From Herbiconiux ginsengi (GTDB lineage: Bacteria > Actinomycetota > Actinomycetes > Actinomycetales > Microbacteriaceae): a DNA stretch of 64,000 bases. The stretch lies in assembly GCF_900107435.1 (NCBI RefSeq), contig NZ_FNPZ01000003.1, positions 310,001-374,000 of the forward strand. Direction: 5' to 3'. The position numbers and the translations under genes are program-made. Below the pieces are notes generated by a model. The model was not told where the DNA came from and searched no databases. It worked only from the letters and a program-made list of their open reading frames with translations. Shown piece by piece: positions 42,728 through 53,785 of this stretch (positions within the stretch are counted from its first letter, which is position 1; every line of letters begins with the position of its first letter).

Positions 42728-44038
42728 TCACCGGTTCAAGCCCCAGTGGTCGGCGATCAGCCCGAGGCCCTGCTGGAACACGTAGGTCCAGGTGGTCGCG
42801 TCGTGCGCACTGCCCGGTGATTCGAGGTAGGTCGCCGTCATTCCGGCGGCCTGCGCGTCGGCATAGAGGGTCTTGATGCCCGGCATGTAGGCGCTGTCGG
42901 CGCTGCCCACGCCGAACACCGCGAACATGTCGCTGTAGGGCGCGTGCGCGGCCATGATGGCGGCCGGGTAGGCGGCGGCGTACTTCGCCGCATCCCCGCC
43001 GAAGCCCTTGTCGATGGTGGTCTGAGCGTCGCCGATCTTCGGGAACTCCTCGCCCGAGGCGTCGAGGATCGCTCCGAAGAGTTCCGGATGCGCGGCGCCG
43101 AGCTGGATCGAGCAGGTTCCGCCCTGGGAGTAGCCGCCGATGCCCCAGTAGTGCGGGCCCGGGAGCACGGGGAGGTTCGCGGTGATCCAGGCCGGCACGT
43201 CGACCGTGAGGTAGGTGGCCGAGTTGCCGATGGGGGAGTCGACGCACATCGGGTTGACGTCGGGCGCACTCAGCTGGTCGGGCGACACCACGATCGGCGC
43301 GAGGCCTTGGTGGGCGGCGGCGTAGGCGTCCAGGCTCTGGCGGAGTTTCGCGGCTTGGAGGGGCGCATCCGGGCTGCCCGGCTGGCCCGACAGCATGATC
43401 AGCACCGGGAGCTTCGGCGGGTTCGCCGTGAGCGCGGCCGGCGGCAGGTACACGACGGCTTGACGAGCGTGGAATCCGGATTTCGTCGCGGGGATGGTCA
43501 CCATGCCGACGGAGCCCTGGGTCGGCATCCCGGCCGGAGCCGTCCAGGTCGCGATCGTGGGCTGGGTGGCCGGATCCGCCGTCGCGACCGCCGGCAGCAC
43601 TTCGCCGGCGTAGGCGCTGAGGCCGAGAGCGCTGCGCACCGTAGGGTACTGGCCGAAGTCGATGTTGATGGTCATCGCCGTCGCGCCGGCGAAGAGCACG
43701 ATGGCGAGGATCGACGCGACCACGCGCTTCCAGGTCGCACGCCAGAACGAGGCGATCGCGATGCCGAAACCGGCGAAGCCCAGGGCGATCCAGACCCGCA
43801 CCACGGGGGTGAGCTCGGCGCCGAACAGGTCGAGCGTGTCGTTGAGCAGCCAGGTGAGGCCGAGGCCGACGGCCGCGCCGAGAATCGCGGCGAGCAGCGC
43901 CACGAGCATCCAGTGCGAGAGCCGCCAGCGCGGTCCGGGGCGCACGAACAGCAGGAGCAGTACGGAGATCGCGGCTGCCGCGTACACCGCGATGACGAAG
44001 GGCCCGGACAGGAGTCCCACGTCGAGGAGTGCTTTCAC
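42728..44038 (-). CDS. membrane-anchored esterase family protein (mycolyltransferase/EstD-like fold)
   Basis: A 436-residue protein with four N-terminal membrane helices (about 10-130) and an external alpha/beta hydrolase domain. That domain has the nucleophile elbow GGYSQGGTCSIQLG, followed by LFGAILDASGEEFP, and the histidine in PGSAHDATTW. This resembles the actinobacterial esterase/antigen-85-type family that acts on acyl or lipid esters. The next gene, encoding the DUF2156 lipid synthase, starts four bases after its stop, so a combined role in envelope lipid modification is reasonable but unproven. The GTG start is chosen from family-like layout; no clear ribosome site is visible. Confidence 0.8.
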   Translation of the reverse strand: MKALLDVGLLSGPFVIAVYAAAAISVLLLLFVRPGPRWRLSHWMLVALLAAILGAAVGLGLTWLLNDTLDLFGAELTPVVRVWIALGFAGFGIAIASFWRATWKRVVASILAIVLFAGATAMTINIDFGQYPTVRSALGLSAYAGEVLPAVATADPATQPTIATWTAPAGMPTQGSVGMVTIPATKSGFHARQAVVYLPPAALTANPPKLPVLIMLSGQPGSPDAPLQAAKLRQSLDAYAAAHQGLAPIVVSPDQLSAPDVNPMCVDSPIGNSATYLTVDVPAWITANLPVLPGPHYWGIGGYSQGGTCSIQLGAAHPELFGAILDASGEEFPKIGDAQTTIDKGFGGDAAKYAAAYPAAIMAAHAPYSDMFAVFGVGSADSAYMPGIKTLYADAQAAGMTATYLESPGSAHDATTWTYVFQQGLGLIADHWGLNR

Positions 44039-44186
44039 GGGTGGATCCTGTCGGCTCGGCGCGCGCGTCCGGCGGTGGCCGGGCGTCGATCAGTATTTTC
44101 CCACTATCTGGACGATCTCTGGGAGAACGCCATGCGGAGGCTGCATCCGAGGTGCCCGCATCGGCGCAGCTGTCCGCCGTTCCGCT

Positions 44187-44192
44187 TAGGCT
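44187..44192 (+). promoter_or_regulatory. -10 box TAGGCT, leaderless start of dinB
   Basis: TAGGCT is seven bases before the ATG at 44200. This predicts a leaderless mRNA. No LexA-type palindrome was recognised nearby. Confidence 0.5.
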
Positions 44193-44199
44193 CGGGAGT

Positions 44200-45444
44200 A
44201 TGGATGGCGTCGGGCGGATCGGTGAGCCGAGTCCGTCGATCCTGCACGTCGACATGGATGCGTTCTTCGCCTCGGTGGAGCTGCTGTCGCATCCGGAACT
44301 CCGGGGCAAACCCGTGATCGTCGGCGGGCACTCGCCGCGAGCGGTCGTGACCAGCGCCACCTACGAGGCGCGCGCCTTCGGAGTGCACTCGGCGATGCCG
44401 GTCGGCGCCGCGCTGCGACTGTGTCCCAAGGCCATCGTGCTCGAACCGCACATGCACCTCTATCGCGAGGCGTCGCAGACGGTGATGGCCCTGTTCCGCG
44501 AGGTGACACCCCTGGTGGAGCCCCTGAGCATCGACGAGGCGTTCCTCGACGTGGCCGGCGCCCGGCGCCTGCTCGGGGAGTCCGACGTCATCGCCGCACG
44601 GCTGCGAGCCCGCGTGTTCGACGAGACCGGGCTGCCGTGCTCGATCGGGGTCGCGCCCTCCAAGTTCATGGCCAAGCTGGCCTCGGGCCGGGCCAAGCCC
44701 GACGGCATGCTCGTCATCCGTCCCTCGGAGGTATTGGCCTACCTGCATCCGTTGCCCGTGCGGGCGCTCTGGGGCGTGGGCGGCAAGACGGCCGAGCAGC
44801 TCGAGCGACTCGGGTTGCGCACGGTGGGCGACATCGCGGACACCCCTCTCGACGCGCTGGTGCGTGCGGTGGGAGAGGCGACCGGGTCGAAGTTGCACGA
44901 ACTCGCGCTCGGCATCGACACGCGGTCGGTCGAGACGGTCAGCCAGGAGAAGAGCGTCGGCCACGAGCGCACCTTCGATGTCGACGAGCGCTCGCCCGAG
45001 GTGCTGCGCCGCGAGCTGCTGCACCAGTCGAACCGGGTGGCCGTGCGCTTGCGGTCGGCCGGGCTCATGGGCCGCACCGTGGCGTTGAAGCTGCGCTTCG
45101 CCGACTTCACCACCATCTCGCGGTCGCGCACCCTGTCCGAGCCCACCGACCTCGGAAAGCGCATCTTCGACGAGGTGACGGCGATCTATGAGGCCGTCGG
45201 CGCGCGGGGCGAGGCAATCCGGTTGATCGGCGTGCGGGTGGAACAGCTCTCGGCGGCGGGCTCGTCGGTGCACCAACCGGCCCTGTGGGCCGACGAGAGC
45301 GCACCCTCGGAGGGCTGGCGCGACGCCGAGCTCACCATCGACCGCGTGACGGCCAAGTTCGGCACCGACTCGGTCCGCCCCGCCTCCCTGGTGAACGCCC
45401 CGAAGTCCGGCGAGACCGCCGACCGCAACGGCACCCGTCGCTGA
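44200..45444 (+). CDS. dinB: DNA polymerase IV (Y family)
   Basis: Error-prone translesion polymerase of 414 residues. Catalytic motifs: ILHVDMDAFFASVE with metal-binding Asp and the Phe steric gate, PLSIDEAFLDVAGA with the second Asp-Glu pair, the thumb-domain GVGGKTAEQLERLG, and the little-finger domain (VGHERTFDVDERS). There is no obvious C-terminal beta-clamp pentapeptide of the QLxLF type, but the tail after residue 385 is degenerate and a clamp motif might be missed. The ATG at 44200 fits the -10 spacing. Upstream in-frame codons lie before the promoter and were excluded. Confidence 0.94.
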   Translation: MDGVGRIGEPSPSILHVDMDAFFASVELLSHPELRGKPVIVGGHSPRAVVTSATYEARAFGVHSAMPVGAALRLCPKAIVLEPHMHLYREASQTVMALFREVTPLVEPLSIDEAFLDVAGARRLLGESDVIAARLRARVFDETGLPCSIGVAPSKFMAKLASGRAKPDGMLVIRPSEVLAYLHPLPVRALWGVGGKTAEQLERLGLRTVGDIADTPLDALVRAVGEATGSKLHELALGIDTRSVETVSQEKSVGHERTFDVDERSPEVLRRELLHQSNRVAVRLRSAGLMGRTVALKLRFADFTTISRSRTLSEPTDLGKRIFDEVTAIYEAVGARGEAIRLIGVRVEQLSAAGSSVHQPALWADESAPSEGWRDAELTIDRVTAKFGTDSVRPASLVNAPKSGETADRNGTRR

Positions 45445-45459
45445 CCCCCCCCGATCCTT

Positions 45460-45507
45460 TTGCCCCCTCCCGCCCTTCTTCGGCGATTTTGGGGCGGGAG
45501 GGGGCAA
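45460..45507. terminator. palindrome with TTCGGCGATTT loop between dinB and treZ
   Basis: Perfect 16-base arms (45460-45475 and 45492-45507) lie between convergent genes. The loop contains TTCGGCGATTT (45479-45489), which is also the loop of the palindrome at 53519-53571 although the arms differ. An outer GATCC/GGGATC pair may extend it. Confidence 0.7.
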
Positions 45508-45517
45508 GAAGTCGGGA

Positions 45518-47332
45518 TCAGGCGGGGGAGGACACCGCCACGGAGTGCGGGGCGAGCGAGGCCAGGGCAGACGGGAGGGGCTCGCCGCGCAGGTGCTCGT
45601 GCGACGAGAAGAGAGGTGCGCCGAACCGCGGGGCGATCGTCGTCAGGTCGAGCGGGGCATCCGAGAGGTTCACGGCGAGCACGAGCGGTGGGCGCTCGAG
45701 CACCAGCCAGCGCTGCTGCTCGTCGAAGTCGACGCGCACGTCGGCGAGCCGCAGTTCCTCGCCCGGCGGCAGGGTGGCGCGGATGGCGGCGAGCGCCCGG
45801 TAGACCTCGAGCACGGCGCGGTGCTCCGGATGCGCCGGGTCGCCGATCTCGGCCCAGTCGAGTTTCGAACGCTCGAATGTCGCCGGATCCTGCGGATCGG
45901 GCACCACCGACTCGTCCCACCCCATCTTCGCGAACTCCGCGATGCGCCCCTCGGCGGTCGCCCGGCCGAGCTCGGGCTCCGGATGCGAGGTGAAGAACTG
46001 CCACGGCGTCGACGCCGCCCACTCCTCGCCCATGAAGAGCATCGGCGTGAACGGCCCGAGCAGCGTGAGCGCGGCGGCGATCGCGAGGTCGTCGGGCGAG
46101 AGCGTGGCGGTCAGCCGGTCGCCGACCGCACGGTTGCCGATCTGGTCGTGGTTCTGTGAGGCCACGACGAGTCGCCAGGGAGCCGTGCGGGTGCGGTCGA
46201 GCTCGACCCCGTGCATCCGGCCGCGGAAGCTCGACCAGGTTCCGTCGTGGAAGAACCCGCGCGTCAGCACCTTCGCCAGGGCGCCGACCGAGTCGAAGTC
46301 GGCGTAGTAGCCGCTCGTCTCGCCGGTGAGGTTCACATGCACCGCATGGTGGAAGTCGTCGCTCCACTGCCCGTCGAGGCCGTAGCCCTCGTCGCGCTCG
46401 AGGAACATCACCGGGTCGTTGAGATCCGATTCCGCGATCAGGGCGCGCCGGATGCCGGTGGCCGCCGACAGCTCGTCGACCGAGGCCGCGAGCTCGGCCA
46501 GCAGGTGCACCGGACCGTTGTCGACGAGGGCGTGCACCGCATCCAGCCGCAGGCCGTCGACGTGGTAGTCGCCGAGCCACATCAGCGCGTCGTCGATGAT
46601 GAAGCGGCGCACCTCCGGCGAGCCCTCGTCATCGAGGTTCACCGAGGTGCCCCAGGTGTTCTTCGAGGCGTCGTTGAGGTAGGGGCCGAACAGCGGCAGG
46701 TAGTTGCCGCTCGGACCGAGGTGGTTGTAGACGACGTCCTGGATGACGGCCAGACCGGCCGCGTGACAGGCGTCGACGAAGCGGCGGTACGCATCCGGCC
46801 CGCCGTAGCCCTCGTGCACGGTGAACCAGGAGACCCCGTCGTAGCCCCAGTTGTGCGTGCCGTTGAAGCCGTTGACGGGCAGCAGCTCGACGTGGGTGAC
46901 GCCGATCGAACGCAGGTGGTCGAGACGCGTTGTCGCGGCGTCGAGCGTGCCCTCGGGGGTGAAGGTGCCGATGTGCAGCTCGTAGATCTCGGCGCGGTCG
47001 AGGGGGGCGCCTCGCCAGTCTCCGTCGTGCCATTCGTAGGCGGCGGGATCGTCGGTGCGCGAGAGACCGTGCACGCCCTGGGGTTGGCGACGGGAACGCG
47101 GGTCGGGATACGGCCCCGCGCCGTCGAGCAGGTAGCCGTAGTCGAGCCCGGCGTGCCACTCCGGCGCGTCGGAGCCGGCGTGCCACCAGCCGTCGTCGCC
47201 GCGGGTCATCGGATGCGCGGTGCGCGGTCCGCTGCCCGTTCCGTCGGCCGCACCCCGGCTTGTATCGTCGCCGAGGACGAGCTCCACCCGCTCGGCGCGG
47301 GGTGCCCAGACGTCGAAATCACGCTTCGTCAT
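45518..47332 (-). CDS. treZ: malto-oligosyltrehalose trehalohydrolase TreZ
   Basis: Releases trehalose from maltooligosyl-trehalose made by TreY. The 604 residues have an N-terminal sandwich domain ([20 protein letters not shown]), a GH13 barrel and a C-terminal domain. Motifs: [33 protein letters not shown], the nucleophile in [14 protein letters not shown], the acid in [12 protein letters not shown], and [17 protein letters not shown]. The ATG at 47332 overlaps the stop of treY by four bases. It is the third gene of the treXYZ operon. Protein length is usual for the family. Confidence 0.96.
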   Translation of the reverse strand: MTKRDFDVWAPRAERVELVLGDDTSRGAADGTGSGPRTAHPMTRGDDGWWHAGSDAPEWHAGLDYGYLLDGAGPYPDPRSRRQPQGVHGLSRTDDPAAYEWHDGDWRGAPLDRAEIYELHIGTFTPEGTLDAATTRLDHLRSIGVTHVELLPVNGFNGTHNWGYDGVSWFTVHEGYGGPDAYRRFVDACHAAGLAVIQDVVYNHLGPSGNYLPLFGPYLNDASKNTWGTSVNLDDEGSPEVRRFIIDDALMWLGDYHVDGLRLDAVHALVDNGPVHLLAELAASVDELSAATGIRRALIAESDLNDPVMFLERDEGYGLDGQWSDDFHHAVHVNLTGETSGYYADFDSVGALAKVLTRGFFHDGTWSSFRGRMHGVELDRTRTAPWRLVVASQNHDQIGNRAVGDRLTATLSPDDLAIAAALTLLGPFTPMLFMGEEWAASTPWQFFTSHPEPELGRATAEGRIAEFAKMGWDESVVPDPQDPATFERSKLDWAEIGDPAHPEHRAVLEVYRALAAIRATLPPGEELRLADVRVDFDEQQRWLVLERPPLVLAVNLSDAPLDLTTIAPRFGAPLFSSHEHLRGEPLPSALASLAPHSVAVSSPA

Positions 47333-49746
47333 CGCTCGTCGATCCTCTCCAGCAGGGCCACCGGGTAGCGTTCGAGCACGGCCGCGAGTCGCACCTCGCG
47401 GTCGCCGAAGATGCGCCCCGTGAACGCATCGACGTAGCCGTTGCCGGCTTCGGGCAGCTCGAGCGTGGTGTCGTCCCACCCGCCGTGCCGCGCGAGGCCG
47501 AGCGGAAGCCGGGTGGCGACGGTCACAGCGCCGCCGCGGTCGAAGGCCAGCACGTGCTCGGCCGCCGAGCCGCGCGCCTCGAGCCCCTGGTAACCCGTGA
47601 ACAGCTCGGGGCGGTCGCGCCGCACGCGCAACGCCGTCGACACCACGAGCAGCTTGGCGGCGCCGGTCTCGTCGACCTCGGGCAGTTCGCCGGCCTCCTG
47701 GATGCCGAGCAGCTCGCTGCGCTCGTCGTAGTCGACGGGCCGGCGGTTGTCGGGGTCGACCAGCGACAGGTCCCAGAGCTCGCTGCCCTGGTAGACGTCG
47801 GGCACGCCGGTGGTGGTGAGCTGCACGAGCTTGGCCGAGAGGGCGTTGCTCCAGCCCGCAGCCCGGATGGAGGCGAGCTGGCTCTCGAGCACCCCACGCG
47901 GGATCGGGTCGGTGTAGACCGCATCGATGGCGTTCGCCATCCGCTGTTCGAACTCCTCGTCCGGGTCGAGCCAGTTCGTGGAGACGCCGGCCTCCCGAAC
48001 GGCCTTCAGCGCATAGGCCTGCGCGCGCTCGCGGGAGAGCGGCCAAGCGCCCAGGAGCGCCTGCCAGAGCAGGTTCTCGAACGAGCCGTCACCCAGGGGG
48101 AGGAGGCTGCGGAGCTTCGAGAGGGTGCCCGCCCAGCCGTCGGGGATCTCGGCGAGCACCGAGATGCGGGCCCGCACGTCTTCCGAACGCTTGGTGTCGT
48201 GGGTCGACAGTGTGGTCATCGAATCGGGCATGCCGTCGAGACGGCGGCGCTGGGCAGCGTGGAACTCCTCCGTACCGAGGCTGAACTGATCGGGGTCGGC
48301 GCCCACCTCGGTGAGGCTGGTGAGCCGGGTGAAGCGGTAGAACGCGGTGTCCTCGACGCCCTTGGCCATCACCATTCCGGAGGTCTGCTGGAACCGGATG
48401 CTCGGGGCCGTGCCCGTGCGGCCCAGCACCTCCGCGGTCTCGACCAGCACGGCGTCGAGGTCGGGACGGTTGTCGCGGGCGAGCGCGAGGGCGTGGTCGA
48501 GGTGCTCGCGGCCGTTGGGCAGGTAGGAGCGATAGACGGCGAAACACGCCAGGAGTTCCGCGAGGGCATCCGCCACCACCGTGTCGTCGGTCGGCGTCGG
48601 GAGTCCACCGGCGCGTTCGATGTCGCGGGCGAGGCGCAGCACTTCGGCACGGAGGATGCCGTCCGCGATGCCGCGCTTGGTGCCGTGGATGAGCGTGTGC
48701 CAGGCGTGCCGGGCGCGGGTGTCGGCGACGTCGTCGCGATCGGCGGCGGCCGGCTCATTGCCCGGGTCGCCTGCGGGCAGATCGAAGGGCGTCTGGTCGA
48801 GAGCGGCGGCGAGCCCCGTGAGCCCCAATTCACCCGCCGGGTCGACGAAGACGCGGTCGATCCCGGCCAGCGCGTCGTATCCCGTGGTTCCGGCCGACGG
48901 CCAGTCGGGTTCGAGAGGTTCGTCGCCCTCGAGGATCTTCTCGATCAGCACGTAGGCGCCGCCGGTCAGCACGGCCAAGCGCTCGAGATAGCCGCCCGGA
49001 TCGGCGAGCCCGTCGGGATGGTCGACCCGCAGGCCGTCAACGAGCCCCTCCCGGAACCAGCGTCCGATCTCGGCGTGCGACTCGTCGAACACCCACGGCT
49101 CCTCCACCCGGATGGCCGCGAGCGACGACACCGCGAAGAAGCGGCGGTAGTTGAGCTCCGCGCTCTCGCGACGCCAGTTCATCAGCTCGTAGTGCTGGCG
49201 GGCGTGCACGGTGCGGGCGTCGGCGCCGTCATCGGCCGTGCCCGGCGCGATCGGGAAGTGGTGGTCGTAGTAGGCGAGAACGGATGCGCCGCCGGGCCCG
49301 TCCGGCTCGATCCGCAGGGCGTCGAGCGAGTCGTCGCCGAGCACCGGGATGCGGATGCGCCCGCCGCCCGCCTCCCAGTCCACGTCGAACGCTTCGGCGT
49401 AGCGCGATCCCTGGCCGTGGGTCAGGAGATCCCACCACCACGGGTTCGCCGACGGCGTCGCGACGCCGACGTGGTTCGGCACGATGTCGACGAGCACTCC
49501 CATTCCCGCCCCGTGCGCGGCATCCGAGAGGGCGCGCAAGCCGTCCGGGCCTCCGCGCGACTCGTCGATCCGCGAGTGGTCGGTCACGTCGTAGCCGTGC
49601 TGCGAGCCTTCCTCCGCCTGCAGCACGGGGGAGAGGTAGACCCAGTCCGCGCCCAGTCGCGACAGGTACGGCACGAGGCGCGCCGCATCCCAGAGGGTGA
49701 ACTCGGGCGTGAGCTGGAACCGGTAGGTGGAGCGGGGGGCGCGCAT
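47329..49746 (-). CDS. treY: malto-oligosyltrehalose synthase TreY
   Basis: Converts the reducing-end glucose of maltodextrins to an alpha,alpha-1,1 (trehalose) linkage. The 805-residue GH13_26 enzyme starts [19 protein letters not shown] and shows the hallmark LYLSPVL-like [53 protein letters not shown] with the nucleophile, [12 protein letters not shown] with the acid, and [17 protein letters not shown]. It follows treX with a nine-base gap and overlaps treZ. Confidence 0.96.
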   Translation of the reverse strand: MRAPRSTYRFQLTPEFTLWDAARLVPYLSRLGADWVYLSPVLQAEEGSQHGYDVTDHSRIDESRGGPDGLRALSDAAHGAGMGVLVDIVPNHVGVATPSANPWWWDLLTHGQGSRYAEAFDVDWEAGGGRIRIPVLGDDSLDALRIEPDGPGGASVLAYYDHHFPIAPGTADDGADARTVHARQHYELMNWRRESAELNYRRFFAVSSLAAIRVEEPWVFDESHAEIGRWFREGLVDGLRVDHPDGLADPGGYLERLAVLTGGAYVLIEKILEGDEPLEPDWPSAGTTGYDALAGIDRVFVDPAGELGLTGLAAALDQTPFDLPAGDPGNEPAAADRDDVADTRARHAWHTLIHGTKRGIADGILRAEVLRLARDIERAGGLPTPTDDTVVADALAELLACFAVYRSYLPNGREHLDHALALARDNRPDLDAVLVETAEVLGRTGTAPSIRFQQTSGMVMAKGVEDTAFYRFTRLTSLTEVGADPDQFSLGTEEFHAAQRRRLDGMPDSMTTLSTHDTKRSEDVRARISVLAEIPDGWAGTLSKLRSLLPLGDGSFENLLWQALLGAWPLSRERAQAYALKAVREAGVSTNWLDPDEEFEQRMANAIDAVYTDPIPRGVLESQLASIRAAGWSNALSAKLVQLTTTGVPDVYQGSELWDLSLVDPDNRRPVDYDERSELLGIQEAGELPEVDETGAAKLLVVSTALRVRRDRPELFTGYQGLEARGSAAEHVLAFDRGGAVTVATRLPLGLARHGGWDDTTLELPEAGNGYVDAFTGRIFGDREVRLAAVLERYPVALLERIDER

Positions 49747-49755
49747 CCGGGGCTC

Positions 49756-51957
<2,202 letters not shown>

Positions 51958-52061
51958 GTGTTCTCCTGTCGGGGTCGGGGTCCACGCTACCCGGAATCGC
52001 CATCCGCCCCATGGGGTTGCGGAGTGGTCTCCGGGACCTATCCCGTCGAGGGCGATCGCGG

Positions 52062-52067
52062 TAGCGT
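52062..52067 (+). promoter_or_regulatory. -10 box TAGCGT, leaderless start of gerW-like gene
   Basis: TAGCGT, six bases, then ATG at 52074. Confidence 0.5.
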
Positions 52068-52073
52068 TGGCAC

Positions 52074-52448
52074 ATGGCCAACCTTGTGGAGACTCTCACC
52101 GACGCGACCCGCACCATCGGAGTCGGAGCCGCCTACGGCGATCCGGTCACGATCGACGGGGCGACCATCGTTCCCGTTGCGCTCGTGTGGTCGGGTTTCG
52201 GTGGCGGCAACGGCACCGCATCCTCGCCCGGGGCGACGGTGGCGTCATCCGACAAGCTGGGTGCGGGCGACGCGAACGGCGAGGGATTCGGCGGCGGTGG
52301 TGTCTCGATCCCGATCGGCGCCTACGTCACGCGCGATGGCGCGGCCGAGTTCCAGCCCAACCTCGTCTCCCTCCTCGCGGTCTCCATCCCCGTCATCGTC
52401 ACGGCCGGCTGGTCGCTCTCCCGCATCATCCGCGCCCTCAAGAAGTAA
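52074..52448 (+). CDS. GerW (YtfJ) family protein
   Basis: A 124-residue protein of the GerW/YtfJ family. Typical parts are the N-terminal TIGVGAAYGDPVTIDGATIVPVA, the Gly/Ser-rich middle, and the VSIPIGAYVTRDGAAEFQPN block, with a C-terminal hydrophobic helix (LVSLLAVSIPVIVTAGW). In spore formers the family is linked to germination, but members are widespread in non-sporulating actinobacteria, where the role is unknown. It diverges from treX and converges with the DUF559 gene. Confidence 0.85.
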   Translation: MANLVETLTDATRTIGVGAAYGDPVTIDGATIVPVALVWSGFGGGNGTASSPGATVASSDKLGAGDANGEGFGGGGVSIPIGAYVTRDGAAEFQPNLVSLLAVSIPVIVTAGWSLSRIIRALKK

Positions 52449-52474
52449 CCTCCCCCTCCCGCCAAGCCCATCTC

Positions 52475-52534
52475 ACTCGTCCCTAAGTGGGCAGTTTCGC
52501 GTCTTCTTGACCAGTTAGGGACGAGTCACACGGG
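52475..52534. repeat. 60-bp palindromic element, copy 1 (downstream of DUF559 gene)
   Basis: Starts ACTCGTCCCTAAGTGGGCA and ends with GTTAGGGACGAGT plus CACACGGG. The outer arms pair over 16 bases with one mismatch. It aligns without gaps to the element at 53519-53578 with 13 differences in 60 bases by my count. The DUF559 stop codon lies at its edge. Confidence 0.7.
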
Positions 52535-53479
52535 TGCGCCAGCAGCGCGGAGGGCGTGGCCCACGAGGCGGGGTGCAACCGCGAGGGTGGAGTTCCGGAT
52601 GCGCACGACGCGATGGCCCGCCTCGCGCAGGTCGTCGAGGCGACGGATGTCGCGTTCGTACTGAGCGGTGCTCGTTCTGTGTTGGTCGCCGTCGTACTCG
52701 ACGAGCACCTTCCACGCGGGGTAGATCATGTCGACGCGGGCGATCCACGTTCCCGATGCGTCGAACACGTTGACGCCGATCTCGGGTTCGGGTAGCCCGT
52801 CGGCGAGCAGGCGCAATCGCAGCAGGGTCTCCCGCCGTGATTCGGCCCCGTCGCGCACCTGCGCGATGACTCGCCGGGCGCGCACACTGCCGCGTCCCCG
52901 GAATGCTGCAACTCGTTCTGTCAGTTCTTCGAGCGCGCAGTAGGGGCGAGGGTCGCGAGGCACCTGTCTTGCCGGGGTGAGTACGAGATGGTCACCGGCC
53001 GCCACGAGATCGTCGTCCGACAGGGAACCCGCCAGGTGACACCACGTCGTGGCGGCGTCGGAGAGGGGCAGCCCGTACCGCGTTGCAATCACGAGGCGCT
53101 CGTCGAAGATCTGATGCCCGATGACGCCGCGAGCCTTGGCCGCACGTCGTGGGCCGACCGTGGAGACGTGAAGGTCAGCGCCATCACACCACTCGGTCGG
53201 CAGCGGCACGCCCCACAACTCCGCTGCGGTGAGGTGCGAGAAGAACTCGACGTCGCGCATCCGCCGTGCGTATGCATGGCAGTGCCGGACAAGGGACGGC
53301 GGGCCGCCTCGGGCGACGCGCACACCGCGGAACGGACGTACCAGGTCGCCGCCGCGCAACCGGTCCGTTCCCACGCCGAGGGCGAGCGCCTGCGCCAGCG
53401 CGAACGGCGCGCGTCGCAGAGGCTCGGGAAGCGGATCTCTGCGGGGCACCCACCCATCCTCCCGTGCCTGCGCCTCCAT
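52526..53479 (-). CDS. DUF559 nuclease-like protein with N-terminal AbiEi-like region
   Basis: A 317-residue protein. The first 180 residues resemble the AbiEi-type winged-helix/accessory region (LVRPFRGVRVARGG, SHLTAAELWGVPLP, ATTWCHLAG). The C-terminal 110 residues are a DUF559 domain of the VSR/restriction-endonuclease-like fold: ESRRETLLRLRLLADGLPEPE, ARVDMIYPAWKVLVEYDGDQH with the likely metal-binding acidic residues, and a final basic helix RIRNSTLAVAPRLVG. No cognate antitoxin, methylase or restriction partner is adjacent. Two related palindromic elements lie immediately outside the gene on each side. The ATG at 53479 is the longest reasonable start. Function unknown; it could be a solitary nuclease or toxin-like protein. 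Confidence 0.78.
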   Translation of the reverse strand: MEAQAREDGWVPRRDPLPEPLRRAPFALAQALALGVGTDRLRGGDLVRPFRGVRVARGGPPSLVRHCHAYARRMRDVEFFSHLTAAELWGVPLPTEWCDGADLHVSTVGPRRAAKARGVIGHQIFDERLVIATRYGLPLSDAATTWCHLAGSLSDDDLVAAGDHLVLTPARQVPRDPRPYCALEELTERVAAFRGRGSVRARRVIAQVRDGAESRRETLLRLRLLADGLPEPEIGVNVFDASGTWIARVDMIYPAWKVLVEYDGDQHRTSTAQYERDIRRLDDLREAGHRVVRIRNSTLAVAPRLVGHALRAAGAPV

Positions 53480-53518
53480 CCTGAGTTATCCCCAGCTCCG
53501 CCCTCCCGGAGTCGTGCG

Positions 53519-53578
53519 ACTCGTCCCTAACTGGGCACGTTCGGCGATTTCTGCCCAGTTCGGGACGAGTCGCGCGGG
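53519..53578. repeat. 60-bp palindromic element, copy 2 (upstream of DUF559 gene)
   Basis: Starts ACTCGTCCCTAACTGGGCA; the arms (53519-53537 and 53553-53571) pair over 19 bases with one mismatch. The loop carries TTCGGCGATTT at 53540-53550. It lies between two divergent promoters, so it is not a convergent terminator like the other palindromes here. Confidence 0.7.
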
Positions 53579-53590
53579 GACGGGCGGGCC

Positions 53591-53596
53591 TATACT
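53591..53596 (+). promoter_or_regulatory. -10 box TATACT of the riboswitch transcript
   Basis: TATACT matches the consensus closely and predicts a start near 53603, just at the beginning of the TPP element. Confidence 0.6.
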
Positions 53597-53600
53597 GGGG

Positions 53601-53694
53601 GCACACGGGAGTCCGGTGAGCCGGGCTGAGAGGAAGGTTCTCAACCTTCGACCGTCGAACCTGATCTGGATCATGCCAGCGCAGGGAGGCATCT
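53601..53694 (+). ncRNA. TPP (THI-box) riboswitch
   Basis: The conserved aptamer blocks are present and in order: the GGGCTGAGAG block, then AACCTGATCTGGATCATGCC and the CGCAGGGAGGCAT block. It lies upstream of an ECF importer of the YkoE type. Binding of thiamine pyrophosphate should shut off the operon. Confidence 0.95.
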
Positions 53695-53703
53695 CAGGGT
53701 TTC

Positions 53704-53781
53704 GGCGTGGTGGCTGTCCGCGGAGCGGACAGCACCTACGCCCGAGCCACCCGTGCCCCTTCCACTGAATGAAAGGGCACG
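53704..53781 (+). promoter_or_regulatory. riboswitch expression platform: two hairpins, the second covering the ribosome site
   Basis: A 9-bp hairpin (53713-53721 with 53725-53733) is followed by CGTGCCC (53752-53758) pairing with GGGCACG (53775-53781). The second stem captures part of GAAAGGG (53771-53777), the likely ribosome site of the GTG at 53786. This suggests translational control by the TPP aptamer. Confidence 0.55.
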
Positions 53782-53785
53782 TACA

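Larger units (their letters stand above)
53480..53785. other. 306-base intergenic region holding palindrome, promoter and riboswitch
   Basis: No gene. In order it holds the second palindromic element, a TATACT -10 box, a TPP riboswitch, a 9-bp hairpin, and a hairpin that covers the ykoE ribosome site. Each is listed separately. Confidence 0.8.

Noticed and set aside
41878-42876. Plus-strand open frame of 332 codons opposite the DUF2156 gene
   Set aside because: It is extremely rich in Arg, Gly, Glu and His and has no motif; it mirrors the membrane protein gene.
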